Position numbers and translations under genes: made by a program | In this document: piece by piece, positions 1 to 8,482 of the stretch | Layout of the letters: every line of letters begins with the position of its first letter | How positions within the stretch are numbered: the stretch's first letter is position 1 | Assembly (NCBI GenBank): GCA_965213935.1 | Contig: CBDCAO010000008.1 | Span: forward strand, 1 to 64,000 | DNA: 64,000 bases | Source of the DNA: Bin52 sp965213935 | Lineage (GTDB): Bacteria > Pseudomonadota > Alphaproteobacteria > Thalassobaculales > Thalassobaculaceae | Reading direction: 5' to 3' | Notes under the pieces: model-generated | Databases searched by the model: none | Told to the model about the DNA's origin: nothing | What the model saw: the letters and a program-made list of their open reading frames with translations, nothing else

Positions 1-19
1 CTACCCATGCCCCACAAGT
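1..19. repeat. Left terminal inverted repeat of the first IS
   Basis: Perfect 19-base inverted match to 2429-2447. The repeat could extend beyond the start of the window. Confidence 0.9.
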
Positions 20-50
20 AGTTGCAGTGTAATGAGAGCTTCCTGTGCTT

Positions 51-2396
51 TCATGTTTCCTGCTCCAGCCTGAGTTCGTATCCGATGCACCAATCAACGA
101 GGGATGCGTAGCCGCGCCATATGACTTCTGTGCCCGGTGGCGGCCCTCTGGGGCGATGGATGTGTCCACCGATCCGCGCCATGGTCAGGATGGCGGCATC
201 CAGGGTATCGGGCGATGCGTAGCGCTGTCGTGCGGCGAAGGCTTTCAGCACCTTGATCTCGAGGTCGGAGAACAGCATGTCGGGCGGCGATGCGGGATGA
301 TCGCGTCCGAGCACCGTCATCAGGTGGATGCGCCAGGCGATGACCAGATTGATGGTGACGGCCCGGGCGAGGCGATCGGCCGAGCGGTTCTCGAGCTCCT
401 CGATCTTGCACCCGGATTTCAGGATCCGGTGCCACTCTTCTATCCGCCAGCGCCGGGCGTAGTACTCGACCACCGTCTTGCAGTCTTCCAGGGTGTCGGT
501 CGGGAGGGTGGTGAGCAGCAGCCAGCGGACCGGGGTTGCATCAACCGGTGTGCGTTCCTCCTCGACCATCACCGCCTGCAGCCGGATGGGCGGCTTGCCC
601 TTGTGCGTGGGGCCTGTGGGTGCGAGTTCCACCCTCTGGCTGCGCACCACCAGCGTGGCACTGCGTGCGGTGCGCCCGGCCCTGGCCGGGCGCTTGCTTC
701 GCTTTGGCCGTGCGGTCAGCCGGTCGATGGAGACGACCATCGTGCCGAGCACTGGCGCCGCCTGCATCGTCTTCAGCATCGCGTGCGCCGGACCTGTGTT
801 TCCGGACACATCGACCGTCGCCACCTTGTGGTTGGTCTTGGCGCGCACCAGGATATCGGCGTCCGGTTGCGCCTGTTGGGCCTCGAAGATCTCGAACGCA
901 TCCGACTCTCGATCACCGACACAGACCACCCGGCCGGGTCCGAGGTCGCGACCCAGTTCGGCACATCGCCGGTATCCTTCGAGCCAGCGCTCGGTCTTGC
1001 GGTCTTCCGGTTGCTTCGGCTGACCCTTGCCCGGCGGGGCATCAAAGCGGGCCCCGACAACCCCCAGCGGCAGTCCGCCCGGGGTCACCGCCAGCATCGA
1101 ATGCAGATGCAGGCCCGTTGTGATTGCACCGGTCTGGTTGGTGCCGATGACCCCGAGCCCGGCGCATCCCGGACGCGAGGCGAAGTTCAGGTCGGTTCCA
1201 TCCTGGAGGCACAGGACCACCGGCTCAGCCCGCATGCGCCCGAGCGTACGCTCACGGTGCGGCGCCAGGATGGCCTCAGGCGTCACGGCCGTCTCTTCGG
1301 GCTGGTCGATGAACCGGTAGTACCCCTTGATCTCGGCCCGATTGCCGTTCGCAGCCTGCGGAAAGGATCCCATCGGTCGTGCTCCCTTCACCTGCGCAAT
1401 CGTCACCAGGCGGGCCGTCAGGCGGGCGTCACCGAGGACGGCGTCACCGAACTCCGCTTCGGCCCAGGACGGGCTGTCAAGACCGTCCGCAGCCTTCAGC
1501 GCAACCGCGCGTGTCGGCGCCGCGCCGATGCCCAGGCGGGTTCGCCAGTCGCGCACCAGCGGGTAGATATAGATGGCCTTGCGTCCGGCCGCCGCATCGT
1601 GGCAACGGTCGTCGCGGCCACGGCCCGTGGTCTCGCCCAGCCACTGCCAGTTGGTCGCACGCAGGCTTGCGCCGTCGAACGGCGGCGACACGAAGGTCTC
1701 GATGAGCCACGGCTCGAAGCCATAGCACGCGGAGAAGTCGGCCCGGAGGCGACGCAGAAGCTGACCGAGCCCATGCGACGCCAGATTGGAGCATTCAACA
1801 CCCGGTCTGATCAGGAACCGCGACAGGCCCACCACCCGGTGCCCATGGTTCAGGCGCTGCTCCGCATCCCAGCTGATCCAGCGATCCCGCGCCGCAAGCT
1901 GCAGGGCCGATGCCGCAACCCCGATCGCGCCGAGCCAGCCGTGTTCGGACCACAAAAGATACCGCAACTGCCGGCCAACCAGCGGCCCGGCCCCCTGCGG
2001 GTGTTCGTGTTCCATCAACCCATGCCAGATCTCTCGATGGGCCAAGCTCGAAACCGCAACCAGCTCCAGGCCTCGAACCTGCCCGACATCCGCCGGGACG
2101 TCCCGGGCCGGCGCAACCGGCGGCGCCGGACACCGCCGGACACAGGTTCCACCAGGCGTTTGTCGGACCGGAAGCCGGATCTGCCCGGACCGCTCCAGGG
2201 CCCGCAGCGCCGACAGACAGGTGGAGACCTGAGGCCGTCCCTGCCCATCCCGGAACCCGAATTCAGCACACAGATGCGCCGCAAGCGCCGTGCGATGCGG
2301 AACATCGCCCGCATCCAGCAACGCGGTGATGCGACCGACAGCAGACGGCTGGGAAAGCTGGCGCTTGATCTGGTGCTGAACCTCCATGGCCGGCAC
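51..2396 (-). CDS. DruA (DUF4338)-IS4/Tn5-like transposase fusion
   Basis: This 781-aa protein should catalyse cut-and-paste transposition of the surrounding IS. Residues 1 to about 75 look like the winged N-terminal part of Druantia DruA (ending ALERSGQIRLP). Residues to about 290 follow the DUF4338 pattern: RDRWISW, a SRFLI...NLAS stretch, IETF and ATNWQWLGET. The C-terminal half is a Tn5-like DDE transposase. It has the DNA-binding start (WAEAEFGDAVLGDARL), the first Asp in LCLQDGTD, the second in VCVGDRESD, and a textbook Y-(2)-R-(3)-E-(6)-K signature in YYARRWRIEEWHRILK. The reading frame is intact and the element is probably recent. The start at 2396 is GTG; an ATG three codons later is equally possible. 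The role of the DruA domain in transposition is not known to me. Confidence 0.9.
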   Translation of the reverse strand: MPAMEVQHQIKRQLSQPSAVGRITALLDAGDVPHRTALAAHLCAEFGFRDGQGRPQVSTCLSALRALERSGQIRLPVRQTPGGTCVRRCPAPPVAPARDVPADVGQVRGLELVAVSSLAHREIWHGLMEHEHPQGAGPLVGRQLRYLLWSEHGWLGAIGVAASALQLAARDRWISWDAEQRLNHGHRVVGLSRFLIRPGVECSNLASHGLGQLLRRLRADFSACYGFEPWLIETFVSPPFDGASLRATNWQWLGETTGRGRDDRCHDAAAGRKAIYIYPLVRDWRTRLGIGAAPTRAVALKAADGLDSPSWAEAEFGDAVLGDARLTARLVTIAQVKGARPMGSFPQAANGNRAEIKGYYRFIDQPEETAVTPEAILAPHRERTLGRMRAEPVVLCLQDGTDLNFASRPGCAGLGVIGTNQTGAITTGLHLHSMLAVTPGGLPLGVVGARFDAPPGKGQPKQPEDRKTERWLEGYRRCAELGRDLGPGRVVCVGDRESDAFEIFEAQQAQPDADILVRAKTNHKVATVDVSGNTGPAHAMLKTMQAAPVLGTMVVSIDRLTARPKRSKRPARAGRTARSATLVVRSQRVELAPTGPTHKGKPPIRLQAVMVEEERTPVDATPVRWLLLTTLPTDTLEDCKTVVEYYARRWRIEEWHRILKSGCKIEELENRSADRLARAVTINLVIAWRIHLMTVLGRDHPASPPDMLFSDLEIKVLKAFAARQRYASPDTLDAAILTMARIGGHIHRPRGPPPGTEVIWRGYASLVDWCIGYELRLEQET

Positions 2397-2428
2397 CGTA
2401 GCGCCACCAGAACCATTTGTCCAGCATC

Positions 2429-2447
2429 ACTTGTGGGGCATGGGTAG
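2429..2447. repeat. Right terminal inverted repeat of the first IS
   Basis: Inverted copy of bases 1-19. The sequence from 2448 onward belongs to the interrupted host gene. Confidence 0.9.
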
Positions 2448-2787
2448 GGCGGACACGGTGTCCGAAAGGACTGAGGAGCGTCTTCAATCGCTGGCCGCCG
2501 GCATAGCGTGCAACACCCTGCTCACCGATCAGCTGCGCAATGCCAACCCGGTCACCAAGCGAAGCGGACAACCAACGGGCGCGGTAGTTCCCCTGAGCGA
2601 GGGGTGCGACAACAGCTTGCGCAGTTCCGGATGGATAGAGCCGGGACCACACGCCGGGGCTCGACGCGCCGGCAAGCGCCGACTGCAGTTCCCGGGGTGT
2701 AAGCGGGATGTCCGCAACTGCCGGACCGGCCGGGACAGCGAGCAGAATTCCCAGGCAGAGCAAGCCGGCACACGCGGTTACTCGCAT
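2448..2787 (-). pseudogene. Secreted protein, 3' end removed by the IS
   Basis: About 113 codons remain. They open with a clear Sec signal peptide (hydrophobic core LLCLGILLAVPAG, then an AVA-D type cleavage site near residue 25). A soluble part follows with GNYRARWLSASLGDRVG and EQGVARYAGGQRLKTLL. The frame then runs into the IS at 2447. The start codon overlaps the stop of the upstream gene (2778-2787), so the two were translationally coupled and may have worked together at the envelope. I do not recognise the family. The missing C-terminal part would lie beyond the left edge of the window if the IS inserted without deletion. Confidence 0.75.
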
Positions 2788-4310
2788 TCCTCATGACTCC
2801 GCAGGTCTTCGAACAGGCCGACATCCGAACCTGTTGCAGCATCGCCAACATCCCGGAGCGCCCGCTTCGGCACAAGGGTGGCGGCGATCGCCACACAGGT
2901 TTGCTCGTCATGCCCTTTCAGATCGGCCCACGCCGCGTCATAGACACGCTGGTAGCGCTTCAACACGGGCAGATCGAGCAAGAGGTGATCGACCGGAAGG
3001 AGGTAGTCAACCATGGCGTTCTGGAGCGCTTGGCGGCTGGACCGATCACCGAATATGACATCCTTGGCCCGATCAACAGCTTTCTTGGCCCGGTCGAAGG
3101 CTTCGCCCCCCTCCCGCCGCACCAGGCCAGGGACGTCGGACCACGATCCGGTCCCTTGCTTCTCTGCCTGAGCAGGCTCGACTTCCGAGGGAAGCGCGTC
3201 CCCGCTCTTGATCTGCTCGCGGCGGTCCTCAAACGCAAAAAGCTGCTTCAGCGCCCATTTCTGATACGCACGCCGGAAGCCATCCTGAACCTCGTCGACG
3301 GCCACCTGAATCTCCGCCACCAGGCCGTCATACGCAGTCGTCTGCAGGCCCGACAGCGCGGTCATGGCACGGGCACCAGTTACCTCGCCCAGCAGCATGC
3401 GGGCGGCAGCCTCATACGCGTCGTCATGAATGCCAGCCAATTCGGTTGCCCGGCTCCACCGGACACGTAGCGCAGCGGCCCGCTCCCGGACTTCGTATTC
3501 CAACAGCCGGCGCCCGAGTTTCTCCCGGAGGTCTTCTGCGTCCGCATGGTGCGTGTCGTGATCCAGATAAGCCCCGAGGTCATCGTAGACGTCCTGGATC
3601 TTGTCGATCGCCGACGACGAATCTCCATGCGGGGTGGTGGCTGGATCACCTTGCAGGCCGTCCGGGGAGTCCAACAAGCGGTTCGCTCGAGCAACGAGAG
3701 CGGCGTGGGCCGACTCCTCGGCGGCCAACAACAGTTTCTCACCTCGCTGGAGAAGTGCCTCCTCGAGGACCGTGTCCACATCCTCCGGTTTCGCATCAGC
3801 AATGGCGCGCAGTTGCTCGACCTGATCGAACAGCACTTCTTCGGGGTCGTATTCGCGATGCAGAGCATCGAAGGCAACGGCCGACCAGCGTAACCGGGCC
3901 AGACGGGCAAAGTAGGTCGCTTCAGCGAGCGGGGACAGCTCCGACACCAGGGTGGATACCGCAGCCAGAAACTCCGCGGCTTCTTCTGCTCGCGCGGGCC
4001 AGGATGCTTGTTCAGATAGCCGGTTCTCAAGCATCTCCAGCTGTGTATTCCACTGGTCCGACATCTCGACCGGAACGCCGTAACCGAGAGCGTTATCCAG
4101 CATTCCGCGCTGACCCAGGACCGCGGACTCAAGGGCCGCAACCTTGTCAACCAGCGCCGTGATGGGCTCCAAGCGGCGACCCTGCTCCTGAATACTGGTC
4201 TCGAGCGACGTGAGCTTGTCACTCAGTCCCTTGTGTATCCAAACGAGCCAAGTGCAGGCAGCCGACACCAGGATCAGGACCAGGAACCATGCGATTGGGC
4301 GCGCTTTCAT
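2778..4310 (-). CDS. Membrane-anchored coiled-coil protein, unknown function
   Basis: A single N-terminal membrane segment (AWFLVLILVSAACTWLVWI) is followed by about 470 residues rich in Glu, Ala and Leu. These read as long helices and coiled coils, with Lys/Asp-rich stretches towards the end. I chose the start at 4310 over the longer 4409 option because a GGGAGG ribosome site stands about eight bases before ATG and the membrane helix then begins the protein. The gene overlaps the truncated secreted-protein gene by 10 bases, which implies one operon. No enzymatic motif is visible. A type II membrane protein with a large cytoplasmic or periplasmic helical domain is the most that can be said. 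Confidence 0.7.
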   Translation of the reverse strand: MKARPIAWFLVLILVSAACTWLVWIHKGLSDKLTSLETSIQEQGRRLEPITALVDKVAALESAVLGQRGMLDNALGYGVPVEMSDQWNTQLEMLENRLSEQASWPARAEEAAEFLAAVSTLVSELSPLAEATYFARLARLRWSAVAFDALHREYDPEEVLFDQVEQLRAIADAKPEDVDTVLEEALLQRGEKLLLAAEESAHAALVARANRLLDSPDGLQGDPATTPHGDSSSAIDKIQDVYDDLGAYLDHDTHHADAEDLREKLGRRLLEYEVRERAAALRVRWSRATELAGIHDDAYEAAARMLLGEVTGARAMTALSGLQTTAYDGLVAEIQVAVDEVQDGFRRAYQKWALKQLFAFEDRREQIKSGDALPSEVEPAQAEKQGTGSWSDVPGLVRREGGEAFDRAKKAVDRAKDVIFGDRSSRQALQNAMVDYLLPVDHLLLDLPVLKRYQRVYDAAWADLKGHDEQTCVAIAATLVPKRALRDVGDAATGSDVGLFEDLRSHEECE

Positions 4311-4785
4311 AGCGTTGATCCTCCCGAGTTGCGTTCCCCTGTGTCCGCGGGGTTCATCCGCCAAGGGAGATATACACATGGCGATGACGACGATCCGGAT
4401 GCGCTCCACACACCCCTATCCACCCGGCCGCCCCCGTCGCGAGCAGCTTCGGCGGGGGCTTCGGGATCTGCCTGCGACGAGCGTCCAGACGAACTTCGAG
4501 AGCCTATCCCATGAGCCACTTGCAAAACAGCGGGCTCACGCGATTTCAGGGCCCTGAACAGGGGCGATTTTCGGAAAAATGGGGACACGGGGACCGCCCA
4601 GTGGAATGATGGGGTTGTGAGACCCACAACATACTGACAAAGGCAGTCTTTCCGACGCCCTTGTTCGAGAGTGCATTCGACACTTGGTGCCGATTTCAAG
4701 GCGAGTTGTTTCCCGAACTGACCGACGCCGTGGGCCATCCCTGCGCGGCGCGGGTGGCCTGCGCGTCGCCTCAAACGGCACTGCG
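4311..4785. other. Intergenic stretch, no supported gene
   Basis: About 475 bases. Short open frames on both strands show no motif and no ribosome site. An IS remnant around 4570-4720 is possible because composition shifts there, but I could not match it to a family. Confidence 0.4.
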
Positions 4786-5442
4786 TCAGGCGGTTCTGGG
4801 TAAAATCCGGCAGGGCTGCCAGTTACGGGTCCAATGCTCATCGGTTTGAACATGGCCCACCCGTACACTCTTGCAAACATTGTCCGGGAATTCCCGCTCC
4901 GGAAATCCACGGGCCAGCCGCAGCACCACGCCTTCCCGCTCACCGCCGAGCACCGAGGGTTCGTTGTGGGCGTGTTCTAGAAATGCGCGAATCTCCGCTA
5001 CCGAACTGAATCGCCCTCTGAAGAGGGTCGGCACGACCGAGATGCCCTTGCCACCTGCATAGGCCTCCAGGTCGGCGAAGGAAGCGAAAGCACCTGCTCC
5101 GTTCCGCAGTGCGAAGGCATAGAAGGTACGATCCTCGGGCACTGGGTCGTAAGCGATGCTGTGCAGGCCATAAATGTCCTCGCCGTAGAGCCAGACCTCC
5201 GGCTCCGTCACCTTCCAGGCATGGTGCTTCTTCACCATCGCCATCCACCCGGCATCACTGGGGGCGGAGACGCTGCGTCCATAAACCCTGCCCCCATGCA
5301 GCAGGGTGTTGCCGCCATCCAGCTTTTCCGTCGCAATGACAGGCGTGCCGACAAAGCGCCGGGGATATGCATGGACACCATCCTTGCGACCGCAACTCGG
5401 CGACCATGGCCAATGTAGTGTGCGGGGATACCTTAGAATCAA
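4786..5442 (-). CDS. RNA ligase family protein (DRB0094/Rnl-like)
   Basis: This 218-aa nucleotidyltransferase should seal or repair RNA ends through a ligase-AMP intermediate. The opening RYPRTLHWPWSP is typical of the family. Motif I is EKLDGGN with the nucleophile Lys40, although family members often have Glu where Gly44 stands. Motif IIIa is represented by WLYGEDIYGLHSIAYD, motif IV by EGVVLRLARGF and motif V by KSVRVGHVQTDEHW. The start is TTG, preceded by GAGG at a normal distance. Relatives often neighbour an AAA ATPase or polynucleotide kinase gene; none is visible here, so the gene may be an orphan of a larger repair or defence locus. Confidence 0.85.
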   Translation of the reverse strand: MILRYPRTLHWPWSPSCGRKDGVHAYPRRFVGTPVIATEKLDGGNTLLHGGRVYGRSVSAPSDAGWMAMVKKHHAWKVTEPEVWLYGEDIYGLHSIAYDPVPEDRTFYAFALRNGAGAFASFADLEAYAGGKGISVVPTLFRGRFSSVAEIRAFLEHAHNEPSVLGGEREGVVLRLARGFPEREFPDNVCKSVRVGHVQTDEHWTRNWQPCRILPRTA

Positions 5443-5489
5443 CGGCGCCTCACTCAGCCAACCATACCCTCAACCTCATGACCTATGAG

Positions 5490-5518
5490 GGTGTAGTTCT
5501 CGTATGGCAACTGTAAGT
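5490..5518. repeat. Short extra copy of an ISKra4-type end
   Basis: GGTGTAGTTCTCGT...TGTAAGT occurs here and again 65 bases downstream at the start of the longer repeat. It suggests two closely spaced IS ends. Confidence 0.5.
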
Positions 5519-5554
5519 ATGCAGCGGCCGGTCGCGTAGTCGACGCCCGCCATG

Positions 5555-5717
5555 GTGTAGTTCTCGTGTGGCGATTGTAAGTGGTTGATTTGACGTGATG
5601 TCGTGGTGGCGAGGGAGCGCTGAGATGGGGCTTTCGTGACAATCGCGCGTTCCGGGGCAGGATTTTGTCACGACGGCGGTGAACGGCGGGGAGGTGGGGA
5701 CACTCGTCACCGCGCGA
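5555..5717. repeat. ISKra4 left-end remnant, copy A
   Basis: About 163 bases that recur at 13575-13737 with a few substitutions. In the second copy this stretch leads directly into an ISKra4-type transposase start, so here it is a stranded IS end. It directly abuts the truncated higB, so the IS probably removed the 5' part of that gene. Confidence 0.7.
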
Positions 5718-5721
5718 GACG

Positions 5722-5865
5722 GTTCCGGGCTGGAACGCGCGCCGGCTTACCGGCGGCCGCAGGGGCGTCTGGAGCCTGAAGGTGACCAGGAATTGGCGGC
5801 TCACCTTCCGGATTGACCGGGCCGAGGGCGAGATCGTCGACCTCGACTACGAGGATTACCACTAG
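5722..5865 (+). pseudogene. higB: HigB/RelE-like toxin, 5' end lost
   Basis: Only the C-terminal half remains (about 47 codons). The frame reads WSLKVTRNWRLTFRID and ends LDYEDYH, the hallmark tail of HigB mRNA interferases, which cleave mRNA on the ribosome. Upstream the frame enters the IS remnant. Its stop codon overlaps the ribosome site of the antitoxin gene that follows, the usual higBA arrangement. The antitoxin is intact, so this is a solitary antitoxin with a dead toxin. Confidence 0.8.
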
Positions 5866-5871
5866 GAGGCG

Positions 5872-6186
5872 ATGATGGGCACGACACGGGGCTTGCGGAT
5901 GAAGAACCCGGCCCACCCGGGCGGGTTCGTGAAGAGCGAGATCGTCGAGGCGATGGACCTGTCGGTGACCGGGGCCGCGGCGGCGCTGGGGGTCACGCGC
6001 CCGGCGCTGTCCGCGCTGCTCAACGAGCGGGCGAGCCTCTCGCCCGAAATGGCGCTCAGGATCGAGAAGGTGTTCGGCGTGTCGATGGATACGCTGCTGC
6101 GCATGCAGACCAGCTATGACATCGCCCGGACCCGCGAGCGCGAGGGCGAGATCGACCTCGTTCCGTTCGAAAGGAGGGTCGCCTGA
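5872..6186 (+). CDS. higA: HigA-type XRE antitoxin
   Basis: This 104-aa HTH protein (MKNPAHPGGFVKSEIVEAM, then TGAAAALGVTRPALSALLNERASLSPEMALRIEKVFG) matches HigA/VapI antitoxins. Such proteins bind and neutralise HigB and repress their own operon. AGGAGG lies immediately upstream, overlapping the higB stop, and two adjacent ATG codons (5872 and 5875) are possible starts. The partner toxin is truncated, so any present role is self-repression or cross-neutralisation. Its stop overlaps the next short frame, which holds the tail of another antitoxin. Confidence 0.85.
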   Translation: MMGTTRGLRMKNPAHPGGFVKSEIVEAMDLSVTGAAAALGVTRPALSALLNERASLSPEMALRIEKVFGVSMDTLLRMQTSYDIARTREREGEIDLVPFERRVA

Positions 6187-6341
6187 GCGTCGATCCCGAG
6201 ACAGCGTGGGTGGAGGGCGGCGCGCTCGACGAAGTGGCCGCCGACGCCCAAGAACTGGACATGGGCTATTGACCCTTGTCAGTCGAAGTCGCCTTCCTTG
6301 ATGCCACCGTGATTTACCCGGCGCCGCTTCGCGATCTGTAG
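6183..6341 (+). pseudogene. Stub of a second toxin-antitoxin pair (antitoxin tail and PIN start)
   Basis: The frame that begins at the higA stop ends ALDEVAADAQELDMGY, like the tail of antitoxins that precede PIN toxins. Four bases later a TTG start opens LSVEVAFLDATVIYPAPLRDL, the first strand and first acidic residue of a PIN ribonuclease. It stops at 6341 after 21 codons. The rest of the PIN domain is gone, so the module is dead. The bases 6342-6380 before the next gene have no visible origin. Confidence 0.6.
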
Positions 6342-6395
6342 GGACACTTTAGGTGACTGGACGTAAGACATGGACATATTATGGAGGGCGGAACG

Positions 6396-6620
6396 ATGAA
6401 GACCATCGGCGCGGCGAAATTCAAGGAGCAATGCCTGGCCCTGCTGGACGACCTCGGCGATGACGGCCTGGTCATCACCAAGCGTGGAAAACCGGTCGCG
6501 CACCTGCTTCCCTATGAGCGGCGGCATGCCGAACTCATCGGCAGCCTCGGCCACAAGGTGAAAGTTCGGGGCGATATCTTCAGCACGGGACTCGAATGGG
6601 AAGTCGGTGCTGAATCTTGA
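6396..6620 (+). CDS. Phd/YefM-type antitoxin (VapB-like)
   Basis: This 74-aa protein starts MKTIGAAKFKEQCLALLDD and continues LVITKRGKPVAHLLPY, the classic Phd/YefM fold for DNA binding and dimerisation. The C-terminal tail (residues 50-74) should wrap the toxin. I chose the ATG at 6396 because GGAGGGCGG lies just upstream. The stop overlaps the vapC start by 14 bases. Together they should form an autorepressed toxin-antitoxin operon. A near-identical copy lacking its first 14 codons lies at 14262-14445. Confidence 0.88.
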   Translation: MKTIGAAKFKEQCLALLDDLGDDGLVITKRGKPVAHLLPYERRHAELIGSLGHKVKVRGDIFSTGLEWEVGAES

Positions 6621-7091
6621 CACCCATATCCTCGTCTTCGCGCTCTCCAGCGGGCTTCGGCCTGCCGAGAACGCCTTGCTGGAGCGGAACGGCTGGTCGA
6701 TTTCGGCCATCGTGCTGTGGGAGCCTGCAAAACTGGCCCAGCTCGGGCGGCTGGAGATGGATCTTGACGACCGCGAGGTCGTTCGCGCACTCGCCGGATT
6801 GCACGTCTGGCCCATTGATATCGGCATCGCAAGGGCCTGCGTCCGCCTCGATTTCTGCGCCGACCCGGCCGACGAGATCATTGCGGCGACCAGCGCCGTG
6901 CATAACGTTCCCCTGCTTACCCGCGACCGGGTAATCGGACAGTCGAAGCTCGTTCCGTTGGCCTTGGCCACGGAGTGACATCCGTGTGCGCCGCCGCACG
7001 CCAGATCTGCGTCCGGCCCCGCTTCGGATATTTCGCCATCCCGCGGGCCGCTGCGCGTGGCAGCATCGGGCGGGTCCAAGCCGAAACCGGC
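6437..7091 (+). repeat. 655-bp duplicated segment, copy 1 (vapBC)
   Basis: Bases 6437-7091 recur at 14262-14916 with a constant offset of 7825 and no insertion or deletion. I count about a dozen substitutions. It covers the antitoxin from codon 15, the whole toxin, and 113 bases beyond it. Confidence 0.9.
6607..6978 (+). CDS. vapC: PIN-domain ribonuclease toxin (VapC), copy 1
   Basis: This 123-aa protein has the PIN acidic residues in order: Asp5 (LNLDTHI), Glu in SAIVLWEPAK, Asp in RDRV and the DPADEIIAA segment. VapC toxins cut tRNA or rRNA in a magnesium-dependent way. The GTG start at 6607 lies inside the antitoxin gene, so translation is coupled. The gene is intact and probably functional. 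The second copy at 14432-14803 differs at five residues as I count them, including a Cys-to-Ser and a Cys-to-Arg change around residues 78-83. Confidence 0.9.
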   Translation: MLNLDTHILVFALSSGLRPAENALLERNGWSISAIVLWEPAKLAQLGRLEMDLDDREVVRALAGLHVWPIDIGIARACVRLDFCADPADEIIAATSAVHNVPLLTRDRVIGQSKLVPLALATE

Positions 7092-7092
7092 T

Positions 7093-7253
7093 GTCAGTCC
7101 GAGCGCGGCGAAGTCAAGCCGTCCCAGCAGGGCCGCGCCGGGCTGCGTTTGCAGAACGCCTTGCCCGATGCGCGCATCGCCTATGTCTCGGCCACCGGCG
7201 CGACCACGGTGCCTGGCCTGGCCTATGCCGGCAGGCTCGGCCTCTGGGCCAGT
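7093..7253 (+). pseudogene. Fragment of a Strawberry-notch-type helicase gene
   Basis: The frame reads SERGEVKPSQQGRAGLRLQN, then NALPDARIAYVSATGATTVP and GLAYAGRLGLW. This matches the helicase core of the large gene at 52926-57422 (near 54938-55093) almost residue for residue, but with many silent base changes. It is therefore a shard of a diverged homologue, not a recent copy of the one in this window. Both ends are broken and it cannot make a functional protein. Confidence 0.75.
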
Positions 7254-7262
7254 CGCGGCGCG

Positions 7263-8370
7263 TCAACTGTCTGTCACCCTGATCGGCTCGTATGGCACCG
7301 CAGGTTCGTGAAGAAACCTTTCAGACAGCTCGGGACCCATTTCGTCAATCGCAGCTTCCGCTGCGCCAGGCAGTTCGTCGACCGCCCGTCTCCAGTCGTC
7401 CATCTCGATCTTCGCTTTCGTCGGCGGCGCATCGATCCGGACGACCCTGTCGGCGCCGATAAGCAGCCCCGCCTGCCCGACGGCATTTGCGACTGAAGCC
7501 GCATCGCGGCAAAGATCACATCCCGCCACGCCCATATGCCACCTCCGACAATCTTGCGTCGGTCGACAACGTAGTGGTCGTCGCCACACCCAAGGCTCAA
7601 AATGCGCACCTGCTCCGCCTTCACCATAAAGCAGATCAACGCGTCGACCAGGCCAATCATGATCGGATTATTCGCCCATAACCCGCCGTCGACGAAGGTG
7701 TAGCCGCCGTCTTCGAGCGGCCGAAAAAACGCCGGAGTCGCCGATGTGGCTTCAGCCACCTTCGTCATGAACTCGCGCCCATCTTTCCGGAAATCGGCGT
7801 GATGAGGCGTCTTGAAGATGTACACTTCCCCATACCGACCATCGAAGGATGGAATGCAGAGACGTGTCCGTGCCTCGCCGAACTTTCGATCACCCAGGGT
7901 CTCCTACAGGATCCCCTTCAACGCTCCTCCGCCGTATCTGTACTTGAACACTTGGCATAGCTCCGGGATCGTCGGAGGCCCCCCTCCAGCGCTCTCATCC
8001 TGATTGGCGGGAAGATTTCGCATCCACGATGGATATAGAGGTCGCGCAACTCCGTGGCCGTGATGCCCGCGCCCAGACCCACGGCCAGTATCCCGCCGGT
8101 CGACGTCCCTGCGATCAAATCGAAACACCGCGCCACGGATTTCCCGCCAAGGTAGCGCCGTTCGAGCCCCGCCAGGAAAGCGGCGGGATAGACACCCCGA
8201 ATGCCGCCTCCATCGATCGAAAGGATGCGAAACGTCTGATCCTCAGGCCAAGCGAGCGGAACGCGGCGACGATCAAGCGCCCCCGACGACCGTCTCGGCA
8301 GCCCTTCGCCCACCGGTTCCAGCGTCACGCCGCCCGCTCCTTTGCCGGATGAACGCCTCCGCCCGCCCAC
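7263..8370 (-). pseudogene. Patatin-like phospholipase (CBASS effector type), frameshifted
   Basis: The 5' part reads WPEDQTFRILSIDGGGIRG and later FDLIAGTSTGGILAVGLG, carrying the oxyanion-hole GGGIRG and the nucleophile in GTSTG. After a frame change near 7830-7920 a second frame carries FVDGGLWANNP with the catalytic Asp. After another near 7490 a third frame carries the C-terminus, ending at 7263. All parts of a patatin phospholipase are present, but at least two frameshifts kill it. Patatins of this type degrade membrane phospholipid on cyclic-nucleotide activation in CBASS. The neighbouring CD-NTase and E2-like remnants support that context. Confidence 0.75.
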
Positions 8371-8482
8371 TCTCCGGTCGCGAGCCAGCCTTCATAACAG
8401 GCCAGCCCGTCGCGCCAAGAACCCTGAAATCCGGCCAGACCCGACGCATCCGGTCCATCTGTGCCCGCATCGACAGCGTCAT
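8325..8482 (-). pseudogene. E2-like CBASS accessory protein, truncated and frameshifted
   Basis: The ATG overlaps the CD-NTase stop (ATGA). The frame opens MTLSMRAQMDRMRRVWPDFR, which resembles the start of bacterial E2-like proteins in CBASS operons. Similarity continues in another frame as LACYEGWLATGEW, after which it ends, well short of a full E2 fold. A frameshift and a deletion are both likely. The identification rests on position and a short N-terminal match, so it is tentative. Confidence 0.45.

Larger units (their letters stand above)
1..2447 (-). mobile_element. Complete IS element, IS4/Tn5-like with DruA-fused transposase
   Basis: The first 19 bases (ctacccatgccccacaagt) return as an exact inverted copy at 2429-2447, so the window opens at or very near the left end of the element. 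A single transposase gene fills it on the minus strand. The right end cuts a secreted-protein gene, whose 5' part survives at 2448-2787. The target duplication cannot be checked because the left flank lies outside the window. Confidence 0.9.

Noticed and set aside
45..2447. 800-codon open frame on the plus strand
   Set aside because: It is the antisense shadow of the first transposase. GC-rich genes leave such open frames opposite; no motif is present.
7093..7253. Helicase fragment as a recent copy of the gene at 52926
   Set aside because: Protein identity is high but there are many silent differences, so it comes from a diverged relative.
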